Shown piece by piece: positions 35,506 through 44,107 of a DNA stretch of 64,000 nucleotides. The stretch is from contig JBMNKH010000004.1 of the NCBI GenBank assembly GCA_050952085.1, positions 62,001 to 126,000 on the forward strand, in the 5' to 3' direction. The DNA comes from DTU015 sp012837895 (lineage in GTDB: Bacteria > Bacillota > Sulfobacillia > Fermentithermobacillales > Fermentithermobacillaceae). The position numbers and the translations under genes were made by a program. Each line of letters opens with the position of its first letter. Within the stretch, counting starts at the first letter, position 1. Below the pieces are notes generated by a model. It ran no database searches and was not told the origin of the DNA. It worked only from the letters and a program-made list of their open reading frames with translations.

Positions 35506-36348
35506 TTAGTCACGCTCTTTTGCCCCAAGGTAGAATCCAATATTACCAAGGATGACAAGGAGCATGATCCAGGCATGCCCCATGGACTGGGCGTCCATAA
35601 GCTTCACGGCCTTCCCTGCCTTGTCGAGCAAGAGCTCGTATTCTGCCGCTCCGGGCAGCCCCGCCAAGAGGCCCTTGATCTGGCCGGCCCTCAAGGTGTT
35701 CATAGCGCCAGGTACCTGCACGGCAACGTTTCCAACGTAAATGTTGTAGTCCGGGAAGTAAGTGGTGTAAGTGCCAACTCCCGGATCGCCAGCGGAGAAT
35801 ATTATGAGGTCTGAAGCGGTTGCCTTATCCCATTTCTTGAACCTTTGCATCAGCGGCAGATCGCTGAATGAGTTGCCGAGCATGTCTGTCTCAGCACAGG
35901 CCTCCCAGAAGTCGAGCTGCATCTGACGCCACAGGGTTGTGCCGCCAGGTTTGTAGCCCGCATATACCCAGTCAACGCCGTACTCGCAGGGGATCCCTTC
36001 TTCCTGGAGCTGCTCGGCTGTTTCTTCAAGCAGGGTATATCCGAGTCTTTCACCGGTGTTCCATTGGGCTACCATGATCACTTTTACGCCCCTCTGCATG
36101 CAGTGCCTGAACCAGGCTTGGAGCTGGGGCCCAAGCTCTCCTTCAGAGCCTCCACTGAAAGATACGTCGCCTACAACTATGTCCCCTGGCTGCAAGCTTT
36201 CTATCCAGTTATACACCGGAATTGTAGTCTCCTTATTGATGCTGATGGCAAGGCCGATGGGCTTGAGAACCGGGAATACCAACGAAAGAGCCATTATCAC
36301 ATAAACCCACCGGGGATCGATAGAGTCCAGTCTCTTAAGCCACTCCAC
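35506..36348 (-). CDS. unrecognised membrane protein with large outer domain, gene 3 of the operon
   Basis: A 280-residue protein with a helix near the N-terminus (VYVIMALSLVFPVLKPIGLAI) and one at the C-terminus (HAWIMLLVILGNIGFYLG), enclosing some 210 residues of alpha/beta sequence such as LQPGDIVVGDVSFSGGSEGELGPQLQAW, VKVIMVAQW, and DLIIFSAGDPGVG. The loop domain looks like a Rossmann-like or sugar-binding fold, which is only an impression. The start is GTG 36348 with GGAGGG upstream. Confidence 0.75.
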   Translation of the reverse strand: MEWLKRLDSIDPRWVYVIMALSLVFPVLKPIGLAISINKETTIPVYNWIESLQPGDIVVGDVSFSGGSEGELGPQLQAWFRHCMQRGVKVIMVAQWNTGERLGYTLLEETAEQLQEEGIPCEYGVDWVYAGYKPGGTTLWRQMQLDFWEACAETDMLGNSFSDLPLMQRFKKWDKATASDLIIFSAGDPGVGTYTTYFPDYNIYVGNVAVQVPGAMNTLRAGQIKGLLAGLPGAAEYELLLDKAGKAVKLMDAQSMGHAWIMLLVILGNIGFYLGAKERD

Positions 36349-36399
36349 AATATTTCCCTCCTTTCACAGTGTCATCAAGAACTGTGTATGTGCAAGGGC

Positions 36400-37062
36400 T
36401 TACCAATCTGTACCACCCAAGTAACGTTTCTCGAGGCCCAGAGCTACCCGCAAGATCGCGGCATATGCTCCAAGGAAGACACCAATTCCAATTGCACGCT
36501 GGCTGGCAGCGTTAGGTATGGCCAATAGCCAGTCCTTGATCCCTGAGAACCCGCCTAGCCAGGATTCCGAGCCCCAGATTGCGTTACCCAGGGACACGTT
36601 ACCAAGCATCACAATGAACGCTACCACCATCATCAGCAAGGACTCAACGTTGCGGACCTTAAAGGCCCTATAGGCGGCTGATGCGATGAAGAATGCAAGC
36701 ATCGAGAACATGGTGGAATCCAGAGGAACGATGACTGCGTCATAAATCCAGTTGAAAGCTTCACTCTCCAGGCCGCCGAAGAACAGGCCAAGGATGGCGT
36801 AGCCGTAAAGCACTATCAAGAGCCACACGCTGTAGATCCAGTGCTCACGCCGGCGCTTGATGGTGTTTCCGTGTACTCTCGTGAGGTTAATGAGCCCCAT
36901 GAAAAGCCCCATACAGTACATGAACGTTACTGAGAATGAGATCCTGGAAAACAGCATCACGCCTTCGGAAATCTCGTAATTGAGCAGCGGATTTATCATC
37001 TCAAAGAGAAAGCGGAGCAATGTCATCAGGAAAGTGAGTACTAACGGCACTTCCCGTTTCAA
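36400..37062 (-). CDS. unrecognised polytopic membrane protein, gene 2 of the operon
   Basis: A 220-residue protein with about six hydrophobic helices, including VLTFLMTLLRFLFEMINPLL, ISFSVTFMYCMGLFMGLINL, WIYSVWLLIVLYGYAILGLF and VESLLMMVVAFIVMLGNVSLG. The start is TTG 37062 with AGGAGGTGA upstream. No family recognised; tightly placed between genes 1 and 3. Confidence 0.75.
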   Translation of the reverse strand: MKREVPLVLTFLMTLLRFLFEMINPLLNYEISEGVMLFSRISFSVTFMYCMGLFMGLINLTRVHGNTIKRRREHWIYSVWLLIVLYGYAILGLFFGGLESEAFNWIYDAVIVPLDSTMFSMLAFFIASAAYRAFKVRNVESLLMMVVAFIVMLGNVSLGNAIWGSESWLGGFSGIKDWLLAIPNAASQRAIGIGVFLGAYAAILRVALGLEKRYLGGTDW

Positions 37063-37096
37063 ATCGGTTCACCTCCTCCTGTCATTCTCGCAAACA

Positions 37097-37915
37097 TCAG
37101 AACTTGAGCATATCCACTAAGAGTGAGCTACCCGCGGTGTTCAACAAGGCACCTATGATGCAGAGGATCACAAACACCACGCGGGTGATGTCCTGAGATA
37201 CCACCGAACCGTAGATCACCGGCTCTTTGGAAAGGGCAGCCGCTCCCGCATAGAACTCCTCACCGATCATGGTGTAGTCGCAGGAGGCAACGAAGAAGGG
37301 CAGCTGCGCAGTGGCTGACGTAGCAGCAACCTGAATCGCCCCTACCAAGGCACCGGCCTCAGCCAGGATCAGAGCCTCGGCGTAGAAGTAGCCGACCAGG
37401 AAGTTGGCTGCAGGTTTCTCCCTTGCGATCATACCGGCAACGCCCATGGTGTAGCCGAACTGCCAGTCCGACATGAACCTTACGTCATCGGGGTTAAAGG
37501 CATCCGGCCTTCCGGCTTCCAGGTAAGCTTGCCTGATGATTTCCTCGTTTACGGTCATGGAAAGCCATTCTGAGTTGGTGTTGATGATCCTCGTGTCGTA
37601 AGAAGCGCACAGTTTGGCTACGTGAGCAAGATAGGCCCAGAAGGCCCACGTGTCGTAGTCACCTACGTCCTGGTAGTAGCTTGTAATGTGGACCGGGCGT
37701 CCCATCTCCGTAGCTCTACCTACCGCTTCTTCGAAAGCCTCCAATCCCGGGATCCGGCGAATCTCAGGAATTGGCAGCCCAGCCCGGGCACGCTGAATCA
37801 TCACGTACACCAGAAGGGCCATGCCGATGGCAAGGAACAGGCCTGCGATGGTACTGTCGTCGGGTACGAAGATACCCCACTTCACATCGGCAGCAAGAAC
37901 TAGCTGGTTCAACAA
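37097..37915 (-). CDS. DUF6754-like membrane protein, gene 1 of the operon
   Basis: A 272-residue protein with an N-terminal helix (STIAGLFLAIGMALLVYVMI), a soluble segment with RIPGLEAFEEAVGRATEMGRPVHIT, a Gly/Ala-rich region FLVGYFYAEALILAEAGALVGAIQVA, and a C-terminal helix FVILCIIGALLNTAGSSLLV. It resembles proteins labelled DUF6754, from memory; no biochemical role is known to me. The start is TTG 37915 with AAGGAGGTGA eight bases upstream. It is preceded by the 58-bp tandem repeats. Confidence 0.75.
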   Translation of the reverse strand: MLNQLVLAADVKWGIFVPDDSTIAGLFLAIGMALLVYVMIQRARAGLPIPEIRRIPGLEAFEEAVGRATEMGRPVHITSYYQDVGDYDTWAFWAYLAHVAKLCASYDTRIINTNSEWLSMTVNEEIIRQAYLEAGRPDAFNPDDVRFMSDWQFGYTMGVAGMIAREKPAANFLVGYFYAEALILAEAGALVGAIQVAATSATAQLPFFVASCDYTMIGEEFYAGAAALSKEPVIYGSVVSQDITRVVFVILCIIGALLNTAGSSLLVDMLKF

Positions 37916-37982
37916 CTATTTCACCTCCTTGTCAAATAAAGCCATTTCCAAGAAACCAACCAAACCACCACTTATACTCCGG

Positions 37983-38214
37983 CTGTGGATCAACAACAAA
38001 AGTGATGCTTCGGTTCAAGTGATGTGCTACGTCGAGGAGTCTGTGGATCAACAACAAAAGTGATGCTTCGGTTCAAGTGATGTGCTACGTCGAGGAGTCT
38101 GTGGATCAACAACAAAAGTGATGCTTCGGTTCAAGTGATGTGCTACGTCGAGGAGTCTGTGGATCAACAACAAAAGTGATGCTTCGGTTCAAGTGATGTG
38201 CTACGTCGAGGAGT
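37983..38214. repeat. four perfect tandem copies of a 58-bp unit
   Basis: The unit starting CTGTGGATCAACAACAAAAG begins at 37983, 38041, 38099 and 38157 with no mismatch seen, followed by a broken fifth start at 38215. It lies 68 bases upstream of the membrane operon start. The total identity points to recent expansion, so copy number may vary between strains. Confidence 0.95.
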
Positions 38215-38436
38215 CTGTTGATTCATGAGATGGCTTTCGTTGACACTATATTCTACGCATCAATGGAAAATCCTTCTTTGTAGCCTTGGGACAGGCTAAT
38301 ATTTCAGTATATGTCAGCTATCAATACAGGTGTTGGCCACTGCTACCGGCCAGTGATGCTGTAATCCTGTAAACAGGCAGAGAAAAATGTCACCATGAAC
38401 CAAGGCCAGTCGATATAGGCTAAGGTATCGACAAGA

Positions 38437-39144
38437 TGGTATACGACATGCACCAAACTTTTGGGTCTTCGCCTTGCTTTCTGCCAAGATGGTGCACCAC
38501 GCGCACCAGTCTTTCTGTTTTTTGTTACCTGTAGGGCCAAAATGGTGCACTGGGTACAGCAGTTTTGCAGGTTTCTCGCAGCAGGATAGTCAAAATGGTG
38601 CACTGGGTACACCAATTTTGCAGGTTCGCCGGAACAGATTAGCTAAAATGGCGCACTACGTGCACCATTATTCCCGGTTTTGTCGTTGATGCCATCCAAA
38701 ATGGCTCACTGGATGCACCGATTACTCTGGTTCTTGGGATGCTTTCGGCCAAAACGGTGCACCACATGCACCATTTTTCCGGTTTTCAGACTTCATCGCT
38801 GCCAAAATGGCGCACCGTGTGTACCATTCTTGCAAGCTCGAGCTAAGATTTCTGCAGAAATGGTGCACTGGGTGTACCAATCTTGCCGGTTTCCGCTACG
38901 GTTTCGGTGAGAATGGTGCACAGGATGCACCAATTACCGGAGCTCTGAGAATGTTTTCCGGTAAAACGGTGCACCGTGTGCACCAATGCTCCGCGTTTCG
39001 GCCAAGCCGGCGGCTGTAATGGTATACTACGTGTACCGATTTCGCGGTTTTTCAGTTGTCCGGCAGGTAAAATGGTGCACTGTGTGAACCATTTTGCCCG
39101 TTTTATGGCTGCCCGGCAGACACAATGGCATACTTGGTGCACCA
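38437..39144. repeat. array of 14 palindromes at exact 53-bp spacing (array 2)
   Basis: Inverted repeats of the form TGGTGCA-N5-TGCACCA start at 38437, 38490, 38543, 38596, 38649, 38702, 38755, 38808, 38861, 38914, 38967, 39020, 39073 and 39126. Steps are always 53 bases and the number and length equal those of array 1. Arms often extend to AAAATGGTGCA / TGCACCATTTT. The 34-base linkers are much more diverged than in array 1 but share a TTTTGCCGGTTT-like start and an AAAA end. More degenerate copies may lie upstream (38331-38384). The array is in the divergent gap between the membrane operon and the NusG-II gene. Confidence 0.92.
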
Positions 39145-39391
39145 TTATTCCTGCCTGCGGTCCGCTAAGGCTTCTGCAACAAGCACGAATTGATGTTATA
39201 GGAGTGCTGGCACCAGAACCAGCCAGATTGCTCCAGGACCTGGTACCAAATCCGATCACCTCTGAGCCGAACCTGGTGCTGAAATGGACAAGCCTTTGTC
39301 CAACAGCAGCTGCCAACCGTACCAAATGGGTGTTATCATTTCCGCAGCGGGATAATATAAACGCCCGGACTGCCGTATGGAGGAATGATTG

Positions 39392-39775
39392 GTGACAAGA
39401 GGCGACAAGATACTGATCTCTTTGGGGGTAGCAGCTACAGTACTAATCTGGGCAGGGCTTAGGTACTTACCGGACAGAAGCAGCGAATTGGTTGCCGTCG
39501 TAAGGATAAACGGTCAGGAAGTGGCCCGGTTGCCTGTTGGCTCTGAAACGCTATCTCAAACTACGATAGCAGTCCCGCAAGGAGAAGCCACCATAGAACA
39601 TGGCCAGGGAAAGGTGCGGGTGATGCCCCTGGATCACGATGTATGTCCCAATGAGATATGCTGGAGGACCGGATGGATCTCCTATCCGGGACAATCTATC
39701 GTTTGTGTCCCCAATCGCATGGTCATAACCCTGGAAGGCACGGGGCAAGAAATCGATTCGGTGGCCCGCCGGTAG
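39392..39775 (+). CDS. NusG domain II-containing protein
   Basis: A 127-residue protein with an N-terminal transmembrane helix (LISLGVAATVLIWAGLRYL) and an outer domain with CPNEICWRTGWISYPGQSIVCVPNRMVITLEG, the signature of the NusG domain II (DUF1312/COG5341) family. These small exported proteins often accompany FMN-dependent or heptaprenyl-synthase genes, but no such partner is here. GTG 39392 has GGAGG about eight bases upstream; TTG 39389 is the alternative. Confidence 0.85.
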   Translation: MTRGDKILISLGVAATVLIWAGLRYLPDRSSELVAVVRINGQEVARLPVGSETLSQTTIAVPQGEATIEHGQGKVRVMPLDHDVCPNEICWRTGWISYPGQSIVCVPNRMVITLEGTGQEIDSVARR

Positions 39776-39852
39776 AGATGCAACCTCATGCCTTCCGTTC
39801 TTACGGTCATGGTAACATCCGTTCTACGCGATCGGAGTAGCCTATTCTGCGG

Positions 39853-39987
39853 GCAATCGTCCTTAACCAACAAGATGTCTTCACTGCAATCGTCCTTTGG
39901 CTGGCACAATGTCTTCGCTGCAGTCGTCCTTAGGCCGGCCGGATGTCTTCGCTGCGATCTTCCCTAAACCGGCAGGATGTCTTCACT
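39853..39987. repeat. four imperfect tandem copies of a 33-34-bp unit
   Basis: Copies begin at 39853, 39886, 39920 and 39954, each with a GCnnTCnTCC start and an ATGTCTTCnCT end. Copies 2 and 3 are most alike. They fill the gap between the convergent NusG-II gene and queT; the last few bases overlap the queT 3' end. No function evident. Confidence 0.85.
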
Positions 39988-40471
39988 GCAGCCGCCTGGT
40001 AAGATGAGGGTTTCTTATCAAGAACATTAATAAGGGTAGCCCAAACACATAGCAGGAAACCACCTGCCCCAACAATATCTGTGCAAGCACAGGCCAGTAG
40101 TTTAGCCCGCTAAGAGGCGCAACATATGCTGTGACCACAAATGCGTTGACAAGTACAGGAGGCAAAGGAGCGAGATATGCATTGGGCATCCGCTCGGTGA
40201 TAAGCCCGCTTATGAGGCTGGCTAAAGCACCCAGGGTAATATCCCACACCAGAAAAGGGCTTGCCAGGTTTGCCACGATGCACCCAATGTAAAGCCCCCA
40301 CTTGGCCCAAGGAAACAAGAAGGGGAGTACTGTAAGGGTCTCAGACACCCTGACTTGGACCGGCCCGTACCCCAAGCTTGAAAACGGGGGAAGCACTGTC
40401 AGGGCTGCGTAAATCCCTGCCAGCAAAGCTATCCTTGTTATGGTCGCTGAAAGAGTGATATCCCTGCTCAT
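39983..40471 (-). CDS. queT: QueT-family transporter (ECF S component for queuosine precursor)
   Basis: A 162-residue membrane protein with about five helices and the QueT pattern LLAGIYAALTVL...PVQVRVSETLTVLPFLFPWAKWGLYIGC. It is the substrate-binding S component of an energy-coupling-factor importer for queuosine precursors, by family. The ATPase and T subunits are not in the window. ATG 40471 has GGGGA upstream. I looked for a preQ1 riboswitch in the 45-base leader and found none. It follows purD closely. Confidence 0.85.
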   Translation of the reverse strand: MSRDITLSATITRIALLAGIYAALTVLPPFSSLGYGPVQVRVSETLTVLPFLFPWAKWGLYIGCIVANLASPFLVWDITLGALASLISGLITERMPNAYLAPLPPVLVNAFVVTAYVAPLSGLNYWPVLAQILLGQVVSCYVFGLPLLMFLIRNPHLTRRLQ

Positions 40472-40516
40472 AGTTCTCAGATCCCCAGCTTCAAGTCTAC
40501 CACTTAAGCAAGGGGA

Positions 40517-41803
40517 CTAAGCTTCAATCCCACCTATGTCTTTCCTGTAATGGACGCCTGGGAATGTGACCTGTTCGATAGCGCCGTATGCCTTAGACCT
40601 GGCTTGGCTGAGAGTGGGCATAAGCGCCGTAACCGCTAGCACCCTCCCGCCTGATGTCACCAGGCTGCCCCGCTCATCAAGTCCTGTTCCTGCATGAAAC
40701 ACCAGCACATCACCTGAGTGCATATCGCCTGGGCCTGCGGGGCCTTCTATCGGCAAGCCTTTGGGATATCCGCCTGGATATCCGGGAGAAGCAAGTACAA
40801 CTGTAACCGCTGCCTCGTCCCTGACCTCAATGCCCTTGTCTGAGACGAAGCTTTCAAGGCGTCCCTCTGCACACGCAAGAAGCAGGCCGGCAAAATCCCC
40901 GGCTAACCTTGGCAGCACGCATTGAGCTTCAGGATCACCGAACCTTACGTTGTACTCAAGCACCTTGGGGCCGTCCGCAGTTAGCATGAGCCCTGCGTAA
41001 ATCACACCCCTGTAGTCTACCCCGTCACCTTTGAGCCCCAGGAAGGTCTTATGCAAGATATCCCGGTAAATAGCCTTCTCCATCTCAGGGGTGACAAAAG
41101 GCAGGGGGGAATACGCGCCCATCCCTCCTGTCATGGGACCTTTATCACCGTCGAAAACCCTCTTATGATCTTTGGCCATTGGGAGAGGAAAGACTGTGTT
41201 TCCGTCACATAACGCCATGGCGGTAGCTTCAATGCCTTCAAGGAACTCTTCTATGACAATCCGCCTGCCGGCCTGGCCATGGAGCTTGCCTGAGAGCATT
41301 TGGCCGATGGCGTCTACAGCTTCACCCATGTCTGAAGCTATGGTTACCCCTTTGCCGTAGGCCAATCCGTCTGCCTTAATCACCCATGGCCCTGGCACGC
41401 TCCTGACATACTCGACGGCATCTTCCTGCCGCTCAAACACCTTGTAGCGGGCATGCGGGATGCCATGCCTGGCCATGAAATCTTTGGCCGTGCTCTTACT
41501 AGCTTCAAGCTGCGCTCCTGCTCTCATAGGACCGAACACCGAAATGCCCCTGGCGGTCAGGAAGTCTGCAATCCCGGCAGCAAGTGGGTTCTCAGGCCCT
41601 ACCGCTACCAGCCTTAACTGCTCTTCCCGGCAAAGGTCGTAGATTGCCTCAAAGTCCATGGGGTCTATGGTAACATTGACCCCATGAGCTCCTGTGCCCG
41701 GGTTTCCAGGTGCAATCAGGACTTTTTCAACGCCGGGGCTTCTGTGTATAGCCCATGCCAGGGCATGTTCTCTTCCGCCAGAACCGATAACCAATACCCT
41801 CAT
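40517..41803 (-). CDS. purD: phosphoribosylamine-glycine ligase
   Basis: A 428-residue ATP-grasp enzyme, second step of purine synthesis. It begins MRVLVIGSGGREHALAWA and contains GPENPLAAGIADFL, WVIKADGLAYGKGV, DHKRVFDGDKGPMTGGMGAY and EYNVRFGDPEAQ, all family motifs. ATG 41803 has AAAGGAG eight bases before; a TTG directly upstream is also in frame. Last pur gene of the operon. Confidence 0.96.
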   Translation of the reverse strand: MRVLVIGSGGREHALAWAIHRSPGVEKVLIAPGNPGTGAHGVNVTIDPMDFEAIYDLCREEQLRLVAVGPENPLAAGIADFLTARGISVFGPMRAGAQLEASKSTAKDFMARHGIPHARYKVFERQEDAVEYVRSVPGPWVIKADGLAYGKGVTIASDMGEAVDAIGQMLSGKLHGQAGRRIVIEEFLEGIEATAMALCDGNTVFPLPMAKDHKRVFDGDKGPMTGGMGAYSPLPFVTPEMEKAIYRDILHKTFLGLKGDGVDYRGVIYAGLMLTADGPKVLEYNVRFGDPEAQCVLPRLAGDFAGLLLACAEGRLESFVSDKGIEVRDEAAVTVVLASPGYPGGYPKGLPIEGPAGPGDMHSGDVLVFHAGTGLDERGSLVTSGGRVLAVTALMPTLSQARSKAYGAIEQVTFPGVHYRKDIGGIEA

Positions 41804-41821
41804 CAAAACGGCTCCTTTCGA

Positions 41822-43420
41822 TCAGTGCAGGAAATGGCGGTTGCCGGTAAGTACCATTGCGATCCCATGCTCATCAGCCACATCTATAGATTCCTGATCC
41901 CTTATTGACCCGCCTGGGTGAGCTATGGCAGTGATACCGGCTTTAGCTGCTTCTAATACTGCGTCGGGGAACGGGAAAAACGCATCTGACGCAAGACACG
42001 CACCCCTGGCCCTGTCTTCCGCCCGCTTGATAGCTATCCTTACTGCATCCACCCTGTTGGGCTGGCCACCGCCTATACCCACAGTCTGAAATCCCCGTGC
42101 AAGCACTATTGAATTGGACTTCACGTATTTGCAGACGGTCATTGCAAACTTGAGGGTGCTAAGTTCTTCCCCGGTGGGTTGTCTCTTGGACACCACCCTC
42201 CACTCTTCAAACTCAGGGAGCAGCTTGTCCTTCTCCTGAACCAATATCCCGCCCATGCCTGTCTTGATGGTGTAGCTGCCGCCACCAGCGCATTCACCTG
42301 CGCCGGCACTTGGGCCGTTCAAGGACCGGTCCTTGCTCAAGCAGGACGGAGCGATAGCAAGCAGCCGCAAATTCTTCTTAGCTTTCAGGATCTCAAGGGC
42401 GTCTTGGGTAAATGAAGGCGCTGCAACAACCTCAAGGAAAATATCTTTCATGGCTTCGGCGCAATCCTTATCAACTTCACAGTTAAAAGCTACAATCCCT
42501 CCGAAGGCTGAGACAGGGTCACCTTGAAACGCAGCGTCAAAAGCTTCCCTTGGGGTTTCGCCTAGTGCAACGCCACAGGGTGCAGCATGTTTGACTATCA
42601 CACATCCTGTTGAGCGGAGATCCCATACTGCATGAAACGCGCTGTCAAGATCGTTTATGTTGTTGTACGAAAGAGCTTTACCCTGGATCTGGGCTCTGTG
42701 CAAAGAGGGAATATTCCCCTCAAACACAGGCTCGTAATACGCAGCTTGCTGGTGGGGATTTTCTCCGTACCTCAGGGAAAACACTTTTTCATAACCCAGT
42801 ACTAGCTTGTCATCGAATTGATCTTGAGCGCCGAGGTCAGGCAGCAAAGAAGCAAAATACGAAAATATGGCTGCATCGTACTGGGCGGTATGGGCAAAAG
42901 CTTCGCAGGCCAGCTCCAACCGGAGATCTAAGCTTACCTCCCCGTGGACCTTGATTTGCCCTATGATGTCCTGATACCGGTCAGGGTTGCATACTACTGT
43001 AACCCACCGGTAGTTCTTGGCAGCTGCCCTTATGAGGGACGGCCCTCCGATATCTATCTGTTCAATCACTTCTTCCAGGGTAACACCTGGTTTCTTGGCT
43101 GCCTGGACAAACGGGTAAAGGTTGCAGACAACCATGTCAACCGGGGTCACTTTATGCATTTCAAGTTGTTGCATGTGCTCCGTTTTGTCCCGCAGAGCAA
43201 GTATACCGCCATGGATCTTGGGATGAAGGGTCTTCACCCTCCCGTCGAGCATTTCTGGGAAACCTGTTACCTGGCTCACTTGAGTAACCTGAATACCATT
43301 GCTTTCCAGGTACGCGGCTGTACCTCCTGATGAGACTATTTCCCACCCTGCGTCCTGCAACGCCCGGGCCAGTTCCCCGATTCCTGTTTTATCGGCCACA
43401 CTCAACACAGCGCGTCTCAA
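41822..43420 (-). CDS. purH: AICAR transformylase / IMP cyclohydrolase
   Basis: A 532-residue bifunctional enzyme that makes IMP in the last two steps. The cyclohydrolase domain is N-terminal (SVADKTGIGELARAL, SSGGTAAYLES, GFPEMLDGRVKTLHPKIHGG), followed by the transformylase (LRYGENPHQQAAYYE, VKHAAPCGVA, SDAFFPFPDAVLEAAKAG, AIAHPGGSIRDQ). The start is TTG 43420 with GAGGTG six bases upstream. Confidence 0.96.
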   Translation of the reverse strand: MRRAVLSVADKTGIGELARALQDAGWEIVSSGGTAAYLESNGIQVTQVSQVTGFPEMLDGRVKTLHPKIHGGILALRDKTEHMQQLEMHKVTPVDMVVCNLYPFVQAAKKPGVTLEEVIEQIDIGGPSLIRAAAKNYRWVTVVCNPDRYQDIIGQIKVHGEVSLDLRLELACEAFAHTAQYDAAIFSYFASLLPDLGAQDQFDDKLVLGYEKVFSLRYGENPHQQAAYYEPVFEGNIPSLHRAQIQGKALSYNNINDLDSAFHAVWDLRSTGCVIVKHAAPCGVALGETPREAFDAAFQGDPVSAFGGIVAFNCEVDKDCAEAMKDIFLEVVAAPSFTQDALEILKAKKNLRLLAIAPSCLSKDRSLNGPSAGAGECAGGGSYTIKTGMGGILVQEKDKLLPEFEEWRVVSKRQPTGEELSTLKFAMTVCKYVKSNSIVLARGFQTVGIGGGQPNRVDAVRIAIKRAEDRARGACLASDAFFPFPDAVLEAAKAGITAIAHPGGSIRDQESIDVADEHGIAMVLTGNRHFLH

Positions 43421-43423
43421 TGG

Positions 43424-44107
43424 TCACACCTCACTAAGCGATGTATTGGCAGCTTGCGCCTGTACCGGTTCCGGCAATATTTCCACCTTCCGCCCGTTAA
43501 CCCTGACCCTGCCATGGGCTATGAGGGTTATGGCTTCAGGCAGGATCCTGTGTTCTATCTCAAGTATCCGTCCGGAAAGAGACTCGACTGTATCGTTCTC
43601 GTGTACCGGGCAAGCCCCCTGGACGATAATGGGGCCGCCGTCTACTGACAGGTCCACAAAGAATACCGAGGCGCCTGCTATCTTAACACCGTAGTCCAAA
43701 GCTTGCTTCTGGGCGCCAAGCCCGGGAAAGGCAGGCAACAGCGAGGGGTGTATGTTTATCACTCTCATTGGGAAGGCATCAAGTAAAGTCTCGCCTGCCA
43801 GCCGGTCGTAGCCTGCAAGTACCACAAGTTCCACGCCATGGGACAAAAGGATTTCCACCAGCTTCTCCTCGTATGCCCTCTTGCAAGCCGGCCACTTCCC
43901 ATATTGGCGCGGCTCCACAACAAAAACGGGCACACCTTTCGCAGCCGCCCTGTCTATAGCAGGTGCACCACGCCTGTTGGAAATCACTACCTCCACGCGG
44001 GCGGGTATACTGCCTGCTTCACACCTGTCAAGGATAGTTTGAAGATTGGTGCCTCTTCCTGAAACAAGTACTCCCAGTGAAATGATGGTATCAGACCGGT
44101 TCTCCAA
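43424..44107 (-). CDS. purN: phosphoribosylglycinamide formyltransferase
   Basis: A 227-residue formyl-tetrahydrofolate-dependent enzyme for the third step. Motifs are LGVLVSGRGTNLQTIL, VVISNRRGAPAIDRA, the catalytic INIHPSLLPAFPGLGAQKQAL, and GPIIVQGACPVHENDT. It is slightly longer than the usual 190-210 at the C-terminus. The start is TTG 44107, 17 bases inside purM, with GGTGAGG upstream. Confidence 0.95.
   Translation of the reverse strand: MENRSDTIISLGVLVSGRGTNLQTILDRCEAGSIPARVEVVISNRRGAPAIDRAAAKGVPVFVVEPRQYGKWPACKRAYEEKLVEILLSHGVELVVLAGYDRLAGETLLDAFPMRVINIHPSLLPAFPGLGAQKQALDYGVKIAGASVFFVDLSVDGGPIIVQGACPVHENDTVESLSGRILEIEHRILPEAITLIAHGRVRVNGRKVEILPEPVQAQAANTSLSEV

Noticed and set aside
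40472..40516. preQ1 riboswitch before queT
   Set aside because: The 45-base leader lacks the preQ1-I core sequence and hairpin/A-rich tail.
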